Of a stretch of DNA of 64,000 nucleotides, positions 1 through 9,222 are shown piece by piece (the first letter of the stretch is position 1; each line of letters begins with the position of its first letter). The notes below the pieces were generated by a model. That model had not been told where the DNA came from, did not search any database, and was given only the letters and a program-made list of their open reading frames with translations. A program made the translations under genes and the position numbers. Source of the DNA: Dasania sp. GY-MA-18 (GTDB taxonomy: Bacteria > Pseudomonadota > Gammaproteobacteria > Pseudomonadales > Dasaniaceae); NCBI RefSeq assembly GCF_024734385.1, contig NZ_JANHAP010000013.1:32500-96499 (forward strand). Reading direction: 5' to 3'.

Positions 1-1186
1 ACTCTTTAAAAACATCATCAAACATAGAGCTCAGCGGCCAGTGTGGGCCTTCCTCCAGCGAGCCGTAGGATAGTGCCTCTTGCCAGTCGGCGGTCACGCT
101 CTCTTTTAGTTCTTGTTGCAGTGCTAGGTGCTGCTCTTCGCTCCACTCCCCTAGGCTGATTAGATGATTTTTAAGGCGGGTAATGGGGTCGCCCAAGGGC
201 CATAGCTCGGCCTCTTTGGGGGAGCGATAGGCATCGGGGTTATCGCTGGTGGAGTGGCTGGCTACGCGGTAAGTAAACAGCTCTATAAAGGTGGGGCCGC
301 CGCCATTGCGGGCTCGTTGGGCAGCCCATTGGGTCACGGCGTACACCGCTAAAAAATCGTTGCCGTCTACTCTGATGCCGGGTATGTGAAAACCCAGGCT
401 GCGGGCGGCAAAGGTGGTGCCTGCCGAGGCGAAGGATTGCGGGGTGGAGATGGCCCACTGGTTGTTGACTACATTTAAAATCACCGGCGCTTGGTAGGTG
501 GAGCTAAATTGCAGGGCGTGGTACACATCGGCTTCGGCGGTGCTGCCATCCCCCACCCAGGCGGCGGCGATGTGGTCTTCACCTTTGTAAGCCGAAGCCA
601 TAGCCCAGCCCACAGCTTGGCAGTATTGGGTGGCGAGGTTGCCAGAGACAGTAAAAAAACCGCCTTCTTTCCAGCTGTATAGCACCGGTAGTTGTCTACC
701 TTTTAGGTTATCGCGGGAGTTGGAGAGACACTGGCACATCATGTCTACCACCGGGTAGCCGCGGGCAAATAGCAGGCCTTGTTGTCGGTACGTGGGGAAG
801 CACATGTCTTGTTGATCTAAAGCCATGGCCTGCGCCACGGCCACGGCTTCTTCGCCGGTGCATTTTAAGTAAAAACATAATTTGCCCTGGCGTTGCATGG
901 CGAACATGCGATCGTCAAAGGCGCGCACATGCATCATTTTTTTTAAGCCAAAACGCAATTTATCAGCGCTGAGCTGGGGGTGCCACTCACCCTTAGCTTT
1001 GTGGTCGTCGTCCAGCACCCGTACTAAACCATAAGCCATGTGACGTATGGCGTTGGGGTCTATCAGCGGCTCGGGTTTGCTGGAGGATTCAGGGCTGGGT
1101 ATATCGAGATAGGAAAAGTCGGGCTCTTCATCGGGCCGGAAAGGGGCTTTGGGTATATGCAAGCGACTGGTGAACTCTTGGGCCAT
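1..1186 (-). CDS. bkdA1: 2-oxoisovalerate dehydrogenase E1 alpha subunit, 3' end beyond window
   Basis: This is the ThDP-dependent E1 alpha chain of the branched-chain 2-oxoacid dehydrogenase complex, which decarboxylates the oxoacids of Val, Leu and Ile. I translated it by hand from the ATG at 1184-1186; about 395 residues are visible and the stop lies off the left edge. The ThDP-binding GDGSTAEAD stretch is followed about 25 residues later by NNQWAIS. A long N-terminal extension before the conserved core (RAFDDRMFAMQRQGK, CTGEEAVAV) is typical of bacterial BkdA1 rather than of pyruvate dehydrogenase alpha chains. The E1 beta and E2 genes would be expected just to the left. The family call is strong; the choice between BKD and a related acetoin or pyruvate E1 alpha rests on the extension and core wording. 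Confidence 0.88.
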   Translation of the reverse strand, partial: MAQEFTSRLHIPKAPFRPDEEPDFSYLDIPSPESSSKPEPLIDPNAIRHMAYGLVRVLDDDHKAKGEWHPQLSADKLRFGLKKMMHVRAFDDRMFAMQRQGKLCFYLKCTGEEAVAVAQAMALDQQDMCFPTYRQQGLLFARGYPVVDMMCQCLSNSRDNLKGRQLPVLYSWKEGGFFTVSGNLATQYCQAVGWAMASAYKGEDHIAAAWVGDGSTAEADVYHALQFSSTYQAPVILNVVNNQWAISTPQSFASAGTTFAARSLGFHIPGIRVDGNDFLAVYAVTQWAAQRARNGGGPTFIELFTYRVASHSTSDNPDAYRSPKEAELWPLGDPITRLKNHLISLGEWSEEQHLALQQELKESVTADWQEALSYGSLEEGPHWPLSSMFDDVFKE

Positions 1187-1355
1187 GGCAACCTCGCAAT
1201 ATCAGCTAACCTTTTTACTATAGCTCATGGCGCGCGGCTTACCGCTAAATTATTAAATGCAGCAGCCAAGTTTTAAATAGCTTATTAGACGGGTTTATAG
1301 GCTAAGCTACAGCTTGAAAGCAATAACTAAACTTACCTGGTTGTGGAGCAAGGCT

Positions 1356-1871
1356 ATGGCCAATATAGTGATACAGCTAGGTGATATTACCGAGCTGCCG
1401 GTAGATGCCATAGTCAATGCTGCTAATAACAGCTTGCTGGGTGGCGGCGGCGTTGATGGTGCTATACACAGGGCGGCGGGTCCGGGCTTGCTGGCAGAGT
1501 GCCAGGGCTTAGGTGGTTGTGAAACCGGCGCTGCCAAGCTTAGCCAGGCTTATGATTTGCCGTGCCGTTATGTAATACATACGGTGGGGCCGGTGTGGCA
1601 CGGCGGTGAGAAGAATGAGGCGGCGTTATTGCGCAGCTGTTATCAGCACAGCTTGGCGCTGGCGGATGAGCTGGGCTTGGCCAGCATTGCATTTCCCGCG
1701 ATTAGTTGTGGCGTTTATGGTTATCCACATACGCTGGCCTGCACTGAGGCTGTCACTGCCTTAAAGGCGTATTTCGCTAATAATAATTCTAGCCTGCAAG
1801 AGGTCTATTTAGTGGTCATGGACCCTAATTTGGCGGACTTGTACCAGCAGTTGCTGCGAGAGAGTGTGTAG
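1356..1871 (+). CDS. macrodomain protein, probable O-acetyl-ADP-ribose deacetylase
   Basis: A single-macrodomain protein of 171 residues of the YmdB type, expected to hydrolyse O-acetyl-ADP-ribose or remove ADP-ribose from proteins in the cytoplasm. The hallmark stretches are present: [17 protein letters not shown] at the N-terminus, the glycine-rich [16 protein letters not shown] loop, YVIHTVGP, and [13 protein letters not shown] for the diphosphate-binding loop. An in-frame ATG at 1314 exists, but the ATG at 1356 is preferred: it follows GGAG at the usual distance and begins exactly where the family begins. It stands alone between the divergent bkdA1 and the downstream DUF1631 gene. Precise substrate is inferred from family. 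Confidence 0.9.
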   Translation: MANIVIQLGDITELPVDAIVNAANNSLLGGGGVDGAIHRAAGPGLLAECQGLGGCETGAAKLSQAYDLPCRYVIHTVGPVWHGGEKNEAALLRSCYQHSLALADELGLASIAFPAISCGVYGYPHTLACTEAVTALKAYFANNNSSLQEVYLVVMDPNLADLYQQLLRESV

Positions 1872-2007
1872 GGCTTTAATAAAATGTTTCTTAGCCAAGA
1901 ATTTATCTTCTAAAATCAATACAATAGGCTACCTTTAAAAGACTATTGCGCTAATTTAACTGGCGCTTAAATAACTAATAACAATGAGACATCAGAGATA
2001 AACGCCA

Positions 2008-4278
2008 ATGGAGCTATTGAATAACTGTCGTGAGTACGCCCACGGCTACTACAGTAATTTACTGGTAGCAGCCGAAAAAAAGTTGATCGATAGTTTGTTT
2101 GAGCACTCTGATGCCGCCAAGAGTAATGACGAACAGCGTTTCTATTACGAAGCCATGCAACTTTGCCGTAAAAACTCCGGCAGTATGCACGATGCCTTTA
2201 ATCAACAGCTCAATGATTGCTATCAACGCTTTAGCAATGGCGTAGTGGCTTCACAAACCCCGAAAGAGGCAGTGGATGAGCTGTCGCTGGTTAACACCCA
2301 AAAGCTGGAAGATGACCTAGCGATCTCGGTGATTGTTTCTAAATCGAATAGCCGCTATTCCGAGCCGTTATGGAAGCTAAATAAACGCCTGTCGGTATTG
2401 CGCAGTGGCACTCCGGTTTACGATGAGGACAACCCCTTTGCCCCGTCCATGGTGGGTGAGGCCTTGCAGGCCGCGGTCAATGCCCTAGGTTTAGAGAGTA
2501 AGGCTCGGCTGCTGGTTTATAAGCAATTGGGCAAATTATTTATTATTGGGTTTGAAAAGCCACTAAAGCAATTAAACGAGCAGCTATCAGCCAAGGGTAT
2601 TTTGCCCAATCTTAAATTTTTGGCGCAGCAACAGGCTGATGGCGGCATGCCCAGCCCGCCAGTGTTGGCCGAGCCCGATCACGCCCATGAAAGCCCCGCC
2701 AGCATAGAAAATCAGCGCAAAATGTTTGAGGCCATACAGGCTATACAAGCCCAGCTGGGGCCGCGCACGCATACCGCTGGCGGTGTTAGCTTAGGGGGTA
2801 TAGCTACCGATGGTGATGGTAGCGCGGCGGCCTTTGGGCAAATGGATTACGCCTTAGCGCTAAGTGCTGTGCAGCAATCAAAAGAAGTTTTACAGGCGGT
2901 GACGCAAAACCGCCCCATGCCTGCTGAGCAGGTAGAGAAAAAAGTTGTAGAGCAGTTATTAAAACAAGGTGATGAAAAATCACGCCATAAAATGACGGGC
3001 GCCGATGCCAATACGGTTGATTTAGTGGGGATGATTTTTCGCTATATTCTGGATGATGAAAACCTCAGCGATGCGGTTAAGTCATTGCTTAGCCATTTGC
3101 ATACCCCTTATCTTAAATTGGCGTTAATGGATAAAACCTTTATCGATAACTATGAGCACAGCGCCCGTATATTAATCAATAGCCTGGCTGATGTGGGTGG
3201 GCGTTGGGTAAAAGACGAGGACGATAAAACGGTACTGCCTAAAATACGCCTAGTAGTAGAGACCATATTAAAAGGCTTTGTTGATGACTACAGTATTTTT
3301 GATCGCCTGTTAGAAGATTTTCAGCGTTTTAGGGAAAACCTAGAAAAACGCTCAAAAATGGTAGAAAAGCGCAACACCGAATCACAGCTGGGCATGGAGC
3401 GTTTGGAGTTGTCGCGCCATCGCGCCGAAGAAGAAGTGTTAGTGCGTTTTGAAAGTGGCGAGATAGATCAGCAAGCCGCCGCTATTTTACAAAAGCCTTG
3501 GACTGACTTTTTAGCGTTTAACTTATTGCGCCACGGTGACGAGGGTAGTACTTGGCAATCGGCACTAAAAGTTGTTGATGCTGTGGTGTGGAGCATACAG
3601 AAAAAGCAAGCAGTCGATAACAAAGAAGATTTTCATCGCCGCCAGCATGAGTTTGAGGCCTCTATTAAAGAGGGCTTGCTGGCCATGGGTTATGACCCTG
3701 AAGCCTCTAAAGGCCTATTGCTGAGCTTACATGAGGCGCAAGAGCTGGCTTACCATCAATTGGTGTTAGACGGCAGCGCGGCTAAGGCCGAGCCGCAAAA
3801 AACTAATGCGGCTAGCGAAGTAAGTGCGCCAAAAGCTGAGCCTGTGCCGGAAAGTGAAACTCAAAAATCCACTGAGCAGGAGCCGCCGCAAACAGCCATA
3901 CAGCGCCAACAAGCCAAAATGGCCCTTAAGGCCAAGTTGGCACCCGTAGCGGCGCGGGAAAAAGAGGCGCTGTCTGAAACCGAGCAGCAGCAGTTAGATG
4001 CCCTAAAAGATATTGCCTTTGGTACTTGGTTTGATTTTGTTCGTGAAGATGGCGGCCGCGATAGAATGAAGCTGGCCTGGTATAGCCGAGTCACCTCAAA
4101 TTATATGTTTGTTAATAATGCCGGGGTTAAGCAGGCGGTGATGACGTGTGTGGAGCTGGCCAAAGGCATGCAGGCGGGTACTATAGAGTTGGTGGTGTTG
4201 GAAAAGCGCAGTTTTATGGAGCGCGCCATAGGTGCTGTGTTTAATAAGTTAAAATCAAAGGCTCAGGTGACGGCTTAG
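2008..4278 (+). CDS. DUF1631 family protein
   Basis: A 756-residue cytoplasmic protein of the DUF1631 family, whose function I do not know. The long N-terminal and middle part is helical, with charged coiled-coil-like stretches (about residues 440-480 and 530-560). A low-complexity Pro/Glu/Gln/Lys linker (about 595-640) precedes a compact C-terminal beta-rich domain (about 665-740) with GTWFDFVREDGGRDRMKLAW and YMFVNNAGVKQ, which recalls PilZ-like folds. That resemblance hints at a c-di-GMP or surface-related role but is only an inference. It is monocistronic and ends in a strong terminator shared with the convergent gene. Confidence 0.8.
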   Translation: MELLNNCREYAHGYYSNLLVAAEKKLIDSLFEHSDAAKSNDEQRFYYEAMQLCRKNSGSMHDAFNQQLNDCYQRFSNGVVASQTPKEAVDELSLVNTQKLEDDLAISVIVSKSNSRYSEPLWKLNKRLSVLRSGTPVYDEDNPFAPSMVGEALQAAVNALGLESKARLLVYKQLGKLFIIGFEKPLKQLNEQLSAKGILPNLKFLAQQQADGGMPSPPVLAEPDHAHESPASIENQRKMFEAIQAIQAQLGPRTHTAGGVSLGGIATDGDGSAAAFGQMDYALALSAVQQSKEVLQAVTQNRPMPAEQVEKKVVEQLLKQGDEKSRHKMTGADANTVDLVGMIFRYILDDENLSDAVKSLLSHLHTPYLKLALMDKTFIDNYEHSARILINSLADVGGRWVKDEDDKTVLPKIRLVVETILKGFVDDYSIFDRLLEDFQRFRENLEKRSKMVEKRNTESQLGMERLELSRHRAEEEVLVRFESGEIDQQAAAILQKPWTDFLAFNLLRHGDEGSTWQSALKVVDAVVWSIQKKQAVDNKEDFHRRQHEFEASIKEGLLAMGYDPEASKGLLLSLHEAQELAYHQLVLDGSAAKAEPQKTNAASEVSAPKAEPVPESETQKSTEQEPPQTAIQRQQAKMALKAKLAPVAAREKEALSETEQQQLDALKDIAFGTWFDFVREDGGRDRMKLAWYSRVTSNYMFVNNAGVKQAVMTCVELAKGMQAGTIELVVLEKRSFMERAIGAVFNKLKSKAQVTA

Positions 4279-4298
4279 GCAGTGCATGCTGAGTGTAT

Positions 4299-4350
4299 AA
4301 AACGCCACTCTTATTGATAAGCGGTTATTGATAAGCGTGGCGTTTTTTAT
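4299..4350 (+). terminator. Rho-independent terminator with repeat-containing loop
   Basis: Ten-base arms AAAACGCCAC (4299-4308) and GTGGCGTTTT (4337-4346) pair perfectly and are followed by a T-rich run. The 28-base loop contains two near-identical copies of TTATTGATAAGCG in tandem. It sits between convergent genes and could serve both, since A-tracts precede the left arm. Confidence 0.75.
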
Positions 4351-4358
4351 TTTTGGCG

Positions 4359-4862
4359 TTAGGGCACAATAATCTGTTTTTTGATGGCGGTAACACTGGC
4401 GAGTGCTTTTTGGTAAATCTCTTCTATGTTGACCTCGGCACCGACTTCATAGCGCCGAGAAATCATGGTTATGGGAAATACCACATCGGGCTTGCCCGGC
4501 ACCGCTAAGGCGCGGCTGCGGCCATAGCGATCAATATAAATAGTCCAGCTCAGGCCTTCCTGTTCTTTGAGTATATTGCCCAAAACCACGCCCATGGCCT
4601 GTAAGATTGCGACTTGATCAGATTTGACGATTTTATCGTCTAACAGGCGCTGCATTAGGGCAAAATCATTGTCTTTTTTGCCGTTTAATTGGCGGCCAAA
4701 ATGTATCCTGGTGAGCTCGTCTATACGGTCGCGCTGGGCGGCCATAAAGGTTTGATCATTGACGGTAAGTGGCTCTTTGCGCCACTGCTGGGCCGAGCTG
4801 TTAAGGCTGAAACACAGGCCTAGGACCAAACAAAACAAAGTTAAGTAGTGATGTTTGTACAT
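4359..4862 (-). CDS. DUF3806 family exported protein
   Basis: A 167-residue protein with a clear Sec signal peptide: positively charged start, hydrophobic stretch LTLFCLVLGLCFSL and probable cleavage after SSA near residue 24. The mature part matches what I know of DUF3806: a helical segment LTRIHFGRQLNG, the AILQAMGVVLGN stretch, then IYIDRYGRSRALAV and PITMISRRYEVG. Function is unknown; location should be periplasmic. It is transcribed alone, convergent with the DUF1631 gene and divergent from dapA. Confidence 0.75.
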   Translation of the reverse strand: MYKHHYLTLFCLVLGLCFSLNSSAQQWRKEPLTVNDQTFMAAQRDRIDELTRIHFGRQLNGKKDNDFALMQRLLDDKIVKSDQVAILQAMGVVLGNILKEQEGLSWTIYIDRYGRSRALAVPGKPDVVFPITMISRRYEVGAEVNIEEIYQKALASVTAIKKQIIVP

Positions 4863-5070
4863 GGGATGCTCTCCTTTGTTAGGTTAGTTGGGCTTTGCTT
4901 GTGCTAGTTTAATCAAAAAAGCTACACTAGCGAGCTTTAATTGCCAGATATTGCGCTAATTTACCGCTTCTAGCTTGAGCTTGCTCTAGCCTGTCAGTAC
5001 CATAGCCCCTTATTTTATTTTGGCGTTTTGCAAACGGGTAATACGCCGGTACGACCTTCCGGAGAGATGT

Positions 5071-5946
5071 ATGATAGCGGGCAGTCTTGTTGCTCTAGTA
5101 ACCCCCTTTACCCCTAGCGGCGACGTTGATTGGGCGGCTCTAACAGATTTGCTAGACATGCATTTAGAGAAGGGCACGCACGGCATAGTAGCCGTAGGCA
5201 CCACCGGCGAATCCGCCACCCTAGATGTGCAAGAGCACTGCAAAGTGATACGCCATACTGTAGAGCATATTAATGGCCGTATCCCTGTTATTGCCGGTAC
5301 CGGCGCCAATAGCACCCGCGAGGCCATAGAACTCACCGAATCTGCCAAGTCAGCCAAGGCCGACGCCTGCTTATTAGTGACCCCTTATTACAACAAGCCC
5401 ACCCAAGAGGGCATGTACCAGCACTTTAAAGCAGTGGCGGAGGCGGTAGCCATCCCCCAGATTTTATACAACGTGCCAGGCCGCACGGCCTGCGACATGC
5501 TTAACGACACGGTGCTGCGCCTGGCAGGTATTAGCAATATTATTGGCATTAAAGATGCCACCGGCGATGTGGCCCGCGGCATTGAACTTATTCAACGCTG
5601 TGGCGACCAACTGGCAGTTTATTCGGGTGATGACCCTACAGCCCTAGAGTTGATGCTTAATGGCGGCAAGGGCGATATTTCGGTAACCGCCAATGTGGCA
5701 CCTGCTGAAATGGCGCAAATGTGCGAGGCCGCGCTGAAGGGCGATGCTGAGTTGGCACGCCAAATCAACCAAAAAATTCAGCCCCTGCACGACAAGCTTT
5801 TTGTTGAGGCCAATCCCATACCGGTGAAGTGGGCTTTACATGAAATGGGCTTAATCGGTGAGACCCTGCGCCTACCGTTAACGGTAATGAGCAAAGAATT
5901 TGAGCCTGTGGTGCGCGTGGCCATGCAAGAGTCAGGCATTTTATAA
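5071..5946 (+). CDS. dapA: 4-hydroxy-tetrahydrodipicolinate synthase
   Basis: DapA condenses pyruvate with aspartate semialdehyde, the first step of the lysine/diaminopimelate branch. The 291-residue TIM barrel begins MIAGSLVALVTPF as in the family. It shows the GTTGES substrate loop, the catalytic Tyr in YNVPGRT, and the Schiff-base Lys in GIKDATGD. An in-frame ATG at 5020 would add 17 unrelated residues, and the ATG at 5071 follows GGAGAG closely, so 5071 is chosen. It leads an operon with bamC and a metallohydrolase, the order seen in Pseudomonas. Confidence 0.97.
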   Translation: MIAGSLVALVTPFTPSGDVDWAALTDLLDMHLEKGTHGIVAVGTTGESATLDVQEHCKVIRHTVEHINGRIPVIAGTGANSTREAIELTESAKSAKADACLLVTPYYNKPTQEGMYQHFKAVAEAVAIPQILYNVPGRTACDMLNDTVLRLAGISNIIGIKDATGDVARGIELIQRCGDQLAVYSGDDPTALELMLNGGKGDISVTANVAPAEMAQMCEAALKGDAELARQINQKIQPLHDKLFVEANPIPVKWALHEMGLIGETLRLPLTVMSKEFEPVVRVAMQESGIL

Positions 5947-5970
5947 GTCCTTAAATACAGGTAATTAACG

Positions 5971-7050
5971 TTGTTAAACCCTAAAAGTATAAAAATATCA
6001 GCACTGCTAACAGTGGTTCTAAGCACTAGTGCCTGTGGTTGGCTTACCGGCGATGACGGCATTTTTCGCGACCGCAGCAACGATTACCGCAAGTCTAAAG
6101 ATTTACCGCCCATGCAGTTGCCAGCGGGCATACGCAGCGACAGCATTGATGACGGCTATATGATCCCGGCCATTTCCGATCGCGCCGAATTGAGCGGCGA
6201 GTTTGTGGTGCCGCGCCCGGATTCCTTAGGTGCCGAAGTGGATAGAGAGGCGGTGCGCATTAACCGCTTAGGTGACGAGCAGTGGATACTGGTTAACGGC
6301 TCGCCCGGCCAAGTGTGGCCCCGCCTGCGCAGCTTTTTTAACCTGGGTGGAGTGGGTTTATTGCGCACCGATGCCGTTAAAGGTGTGCTGGAAACCGCGT
6401 GGATACAGCCGGTTAATGCTGAGCTACCTAAAGAGCGCTACCGCTTGCGCATAGAGCAAGGGGTGCAGCGCGGCAGCAGCGAAGTGTATGTGTTGCATAT
6501 GGATATAGCTGCCGGCCCGCAGTGGCCCAGCCAATCAACTAGCTTTGAGCGCGAGACCGCTTTAGTGACGCAGCTGGCACAATTTTTAGCTGACTCCGCG
6601 ATAGAAGGTTCGGTATCTATGCTGGCTGAACAGGCCTTGGATTCTTCCGGCCGGGTTAGCATAGAGCAACAGCATGGCAGCGAGCCTTATATATTATTGC
6701 GCCTGCCTTTTTACCGCGCTTGGGCCTCTTTAGGCTTAGCCATAGAGAAAGCCGGCTTTAAGCAATCGGATTTGGATATAGGCGAAAAAGTTTACTATGT
6801 GCGCTATATACCCAACAAAGCCGACGATGAAGATGAAGACGAAGATGGCGGCTGGTTTTCGGGTTGGTTCTCTGGCTGGTTTAGCGATGATGACAGCGCC
6901 GCTAAAAAGCTGGGTGTGCTATACCATATTCGGGTGAAAGATCGCGATGAACAAGCGGTAGAAGTACGCATAGAGCAGCCCAACGGTCAGCCTTTTGCCG
7001 AAGGCGAAGCCAATAAATTATTAAAACTGATTAAGCGGCAGCTGAGTTAG
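5971..7050 (+). CDS. bamC: outer membrane assembly lipoprotein BamC
   Basis: BamC (NlpB) is an accessory lipoprotein of the BAM complex that inserts beta-barrel proteins in the outer membrane. The 359-residue product starts at TTG and has a lipoprotein signal ending STSAC, with Cys22 as the lipidated residue. The conserved early stretch GIFRDRSNDYRKSK is the BamD-binding lasso region, and two helix-grip-type domains follow (about residues 85-210 and 225-355). Odd feature: an acidic run (DDEDEDED) followed by three consecutive GWFS units at residues 294-305 inside the C-terminal domain. It is downstream of dapA, as in many gammaproteobacteria, and overlaps the next gene by one base. Confidence 0.92.
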   Translation: MLNPKSIKISALLTVVLSTSACGWLTGDDGIFRDRSNDYRKSKDLPPMQLPAGIRSDSIDDGYMIPAISDRAELSGEFVVPRPDSLGAEVDREAVRINRLGDEQWILVNGSPGQVWPRLRSFFNLGGVGLLRTDAVKGVLETAWIQPVNAELPKERYRLRIEQGVQRGSSEVYVLHMDIAAGPQWPSQSTSFERETALVTQLAQFLADSAIEGSVSMLAEQALDSSGRVSIEQQHGSEPYILLRLPFYRAWASLGLAIEKAGFKQSDLDIGEKVYYVRYIPNKADDEDEDEDGGWFSGWFSGWFSDDDSAAKKLGVLYHIRVKDRDEQAVEVRIEQPNGQPFAEGEANKLLKLIKRQLS

Positions 7051-7814
7051 TGAGCCTGCGCTTTGCCTCTTTAGGTAGTGGCAGCAAAGGCAATGCGACT
7101 CTTATAGAGTCGCAGCAGGGCTTGTTGCTGCTGGATTGCGGCTTTACCATTAAGGAAACCGTTAGGCGTTTGCAGCTGCTGGGTCACCAGCCAGAAAACC
7201 TCACGGCTATTTTGGTCACCCATGAGCACGGCGACCATATTGCCGGCGTAGGTCCCTTGGCGCGCCGTTACAATATTCCTGTTTATATGACGCACGGCAC
7301 CGCCCAGCACAAGGGCGTGGCTAAATTACCTAGCCGCCATCTGATTAATACCCACCAAAGTTTTCATATTGCCGATATAGAAGTCACCCCTGTGGTGGTG
7401 CCTCACGATGCCCGCGAGCCCTGTCAGTTTGTGTTTAGGCATAGGCAAAAAACGCTGGGGGTGCTTACCGACCTGGGCAGCATTACCCCCTTTATTGTGC
7501 AGCAGTATCAACAGTGCGATAGTTTAATGTTGGAGTGCAATCACGACAGCCGCATGCTGGCCATGGGGCCTTATCCGCCTTCGCTAAAAACCCGGGTAGG
7601 TGGCCAGTGGGGACATTTAAATAATATACAGGCGGCTAATTTGCTGCGCGAGATAGAGACTGACCCACTGCAGCATCTGGTGATCTCCCATATCAGCGAG
7701 CAAAATAATACTGAAATGTTAGCCCGCAATGCCATTGTGGAAGTCTATGGCGACGACCAGCCTTTGTTGCTGGCTAAGCAAGATCAGGGCTTTGACTGGC
7801 TGGCTATTGATTAG
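7050..7814 (+). CDS. MBL-fold metallohydrolase, YycJ/WalJ-like
   Basis: A 254-residue metallo-beta-lactamase-fold hydrolase. It opens with RFASLGSGSKGNATLIES, typical of the YycJ/WalJ group linked to DNA end processing. The metal site is visible as THEHGDHIAG (HxHxDH), with further ligands in VVPHDA, LTDLGS and the C-terminal ISHISEQN. The GTG start overlaps the bamC stop by one base, indicating translational coupling. The third-in-operon position after dapA-bamC is also seen in Pseudomonas. The substrate is not proven for this branch. Confidence 0.88.
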   Translation: MSLRFASLGSGSKGNATLIESQQGLLLLDCGFTIKETVRRLQLLGHQPENLTAILVTHEHGDHIAGVGPLARRYNIPVYMTHGTAQHKGVAKLPSRHLINTHQSFHIADIEVTPVVVPHDAREPCQFVFRHRQKTLGVLTDLGSITPFIVQQYQQCDSLMLECNHDSRMLAMGPYPPSLKTRVGGQWGHLNNIQAANLLREIETDPLQHLVISHISEQNNTEMLARNAIVEVYGDDQPLLLAKQDQGFDWLAID

Positions 7815-7827
7815 CTCGCTTGAGTTG

Positions 7828-8742
7828 CTAAGGCTGATTTTGCTCAGGCAGGTACTGATGTTTGGGAAAATCCTCGGCAAAAATATCACTACTATCACCA
7901 CTGGGGCTACGGCGCCATTTGCGATTACTCCATAGCCAGGTTTCGGGCTGGGCAGTAATGGCGCGCTGCATGGCGGCAATATAATTATCTAATACTTGAT
8001 AGCTGTTTTTGGCATAGGGCGGCTGAGCAATAATCTCAAAAGTCACCTTATAATAGCCCCGCTTGACTCTGTGTACGGCAAAATACACCACTGGATTTTG
8101 AGTTAACTCAGCAATTTTTTGGCTGCCTAAATAAAAGGGCGCAGGGCGGTTAAAAAACATCTGCCAATATTTTTTGTCTTTTCTTATAGGGGCTTGATCC
8201 GCCGTCATAGTAATCAGGTGAAACTCTTTGCGCTTGCGCAAGATGTGTTTCATAGCTTTACTTGAGGGGATTAATTGCGTGCCTAGCTTGGAGCGGTTGG
8301 CTAAAAAAATGGCATCAAAAAAGTCATCGTGTAAGGGCTTGTAGATGGCGTCCACCGGGGCCTTAAGTTTATAGGGCAGCAGCTGCACCAGCCATTCCCA
8401 ACCGCCCTGATGTATAGACAGCAGCTGTAAAGACTGTTTGTTATCTAAATAGGGTTGGATGAGTTCTAGGTTGGTAAACTCAAAGCGCGAGGCCAACTCC
8501 TCGGCGCTGATGTTTTGGGAGGCGATAGCCTCCATAAAGTTATCGCAAATAAAACGGTAGTAATCTTTTTCTATGCGGATAATCTCGGCCAGGCTTTTGT
8601 CGGGAAAAGCCTGGCTAAGATTGCTGCGTACGATGTCGCGGCGGTAGCGTACCAGATAGTAAGCTAGCCAATATAAACCGTTAGAAAGTTTGTATAGTGA
8701 GGCCAAAGGCAATTTGGCTAACAGGGCGATGAGTAATTTCAT
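7828..8742 (-). CDS. lysophospholipid/lipid A acyltransferase family protein (LpxL/HtrB-like)
   Basis: A 304-residue inner-membrane-associated acyltransferase of the lipid A lauroyl/myristoyl transferase family. An N-terminal hydrophobic segment (residues 1-30) precedes the domain. The catalytic HX4E motif is His111 to Glu116 in SIHQGGWEWL; MTADQAP and PFYLGSQKIAELT fit the family's later conserved blocks. The sequence is divergent from classical LpxL (HFLTLE), so the acceptor could be lipid A or another glycolipid or ornithine lipid. It is convergent with the metallohydrolase gene, only 13 bases apart, and divergent from the PilZ gene. Confidence 0.85.
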   Translation of the reverse strand: MKLLIALLAKLPLASLYKLSNGLYWLAYYLVRYRRDIVRSNLSQAFPDKSLAEIIRIEKDYYRFICDNFMEAIASQNISAEELASRFEFTNLELIQPYLDNKQSLQLLSIHQGGWEWLVQLLPYKLKAPVDAIYKPLHDDFFDAIFLANRSKLGTQLIPSSKAMKHILRKRKEFHLITMTADQAPIRKDKKYWQMFFNRPAPFYLGSQKIAELTQNPVVYFAVHRVKRGYYKVTFEIIAQPPYAKNSYQVLDNYIAAMQRAITAQPETWLWSNRKWRRSPSGDSSDIFAEDFPKHQYLPEQNQP

Positions 8743-8892
8743 TAATACATAATGGGCAATAATTTGCGCTCTATTGTAATGATTATGGGGCTTGCAGCAC
8801 AGCCTTAATTAGGCCTTAATAAGCACTATTGCTCATATTAGCTATTATGCTACTACTAATAACAAAGAAGAAAGTTAAGCAAAAGGTGAATA

Positions 8893-9162
8893 ATGGACGA
8901 GCAGCGCAAATATGTACGGGCTGAATGCTCGGCTCTGGTAGAGCTGAGCCACCCCAGTTTTGGCCACTGCGAACTTAAGGCCAGGGATTTATCGGATGGT
9001 GGTATGTTTGTAATACTGGGGGCCAATACTGCGCCGCCAGTAGGCACGGTACTAAATGTAAAGATTAAGCGCTATACCGGCGTCATCAATGATCAACCCA
9101 TTCCTATGGAGGTGGTGCATCATAATGGCGGTGGTATGGGCTTAATGTTTGTGAATTTATAA
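8893..9162 (+). CDS. PilZ domain protein
   Basis: An 89-residue stand-alone PilZ domain. The N-terminal QRKYVRAECS carries the RxxxR c-di-GMP-binding motif, and RDLSDGGMFV provides the D/NxSxxG motif, so c-di-GMP binding is likely. The C-terminal end (VVHHNGGGMGLMFVNL) is the usual closing strand. A GGTG element lies a few bases before the ATG. It is followed 60 bases later by a cyclase-like gene and an HD phosphodiesterase-like gene on the same strand, making a small nucleotide-signalling cluster. Confidence 0.9.
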   Translation: MDEQRKYVRAECSALVELSHPSFGHCELKARDLSDGGMFVILGANTAPPVGTVLNVKIKRYTGVINDQPIPMEVVHHNGGGMGLMFVNL

Positions 9163-9222
9163 AGCAGTAGCTTGGTCGGTTGTTACGCCGTGCTAAAACC
9201 ATCAATAACGACATAAGAGTTT

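Noticed and set aside
5020..5070. Upstream extension of dapA
   Set aside because: The DapA family begins at MIAGSLVALVTPF, which has its own ribosome-binding site.
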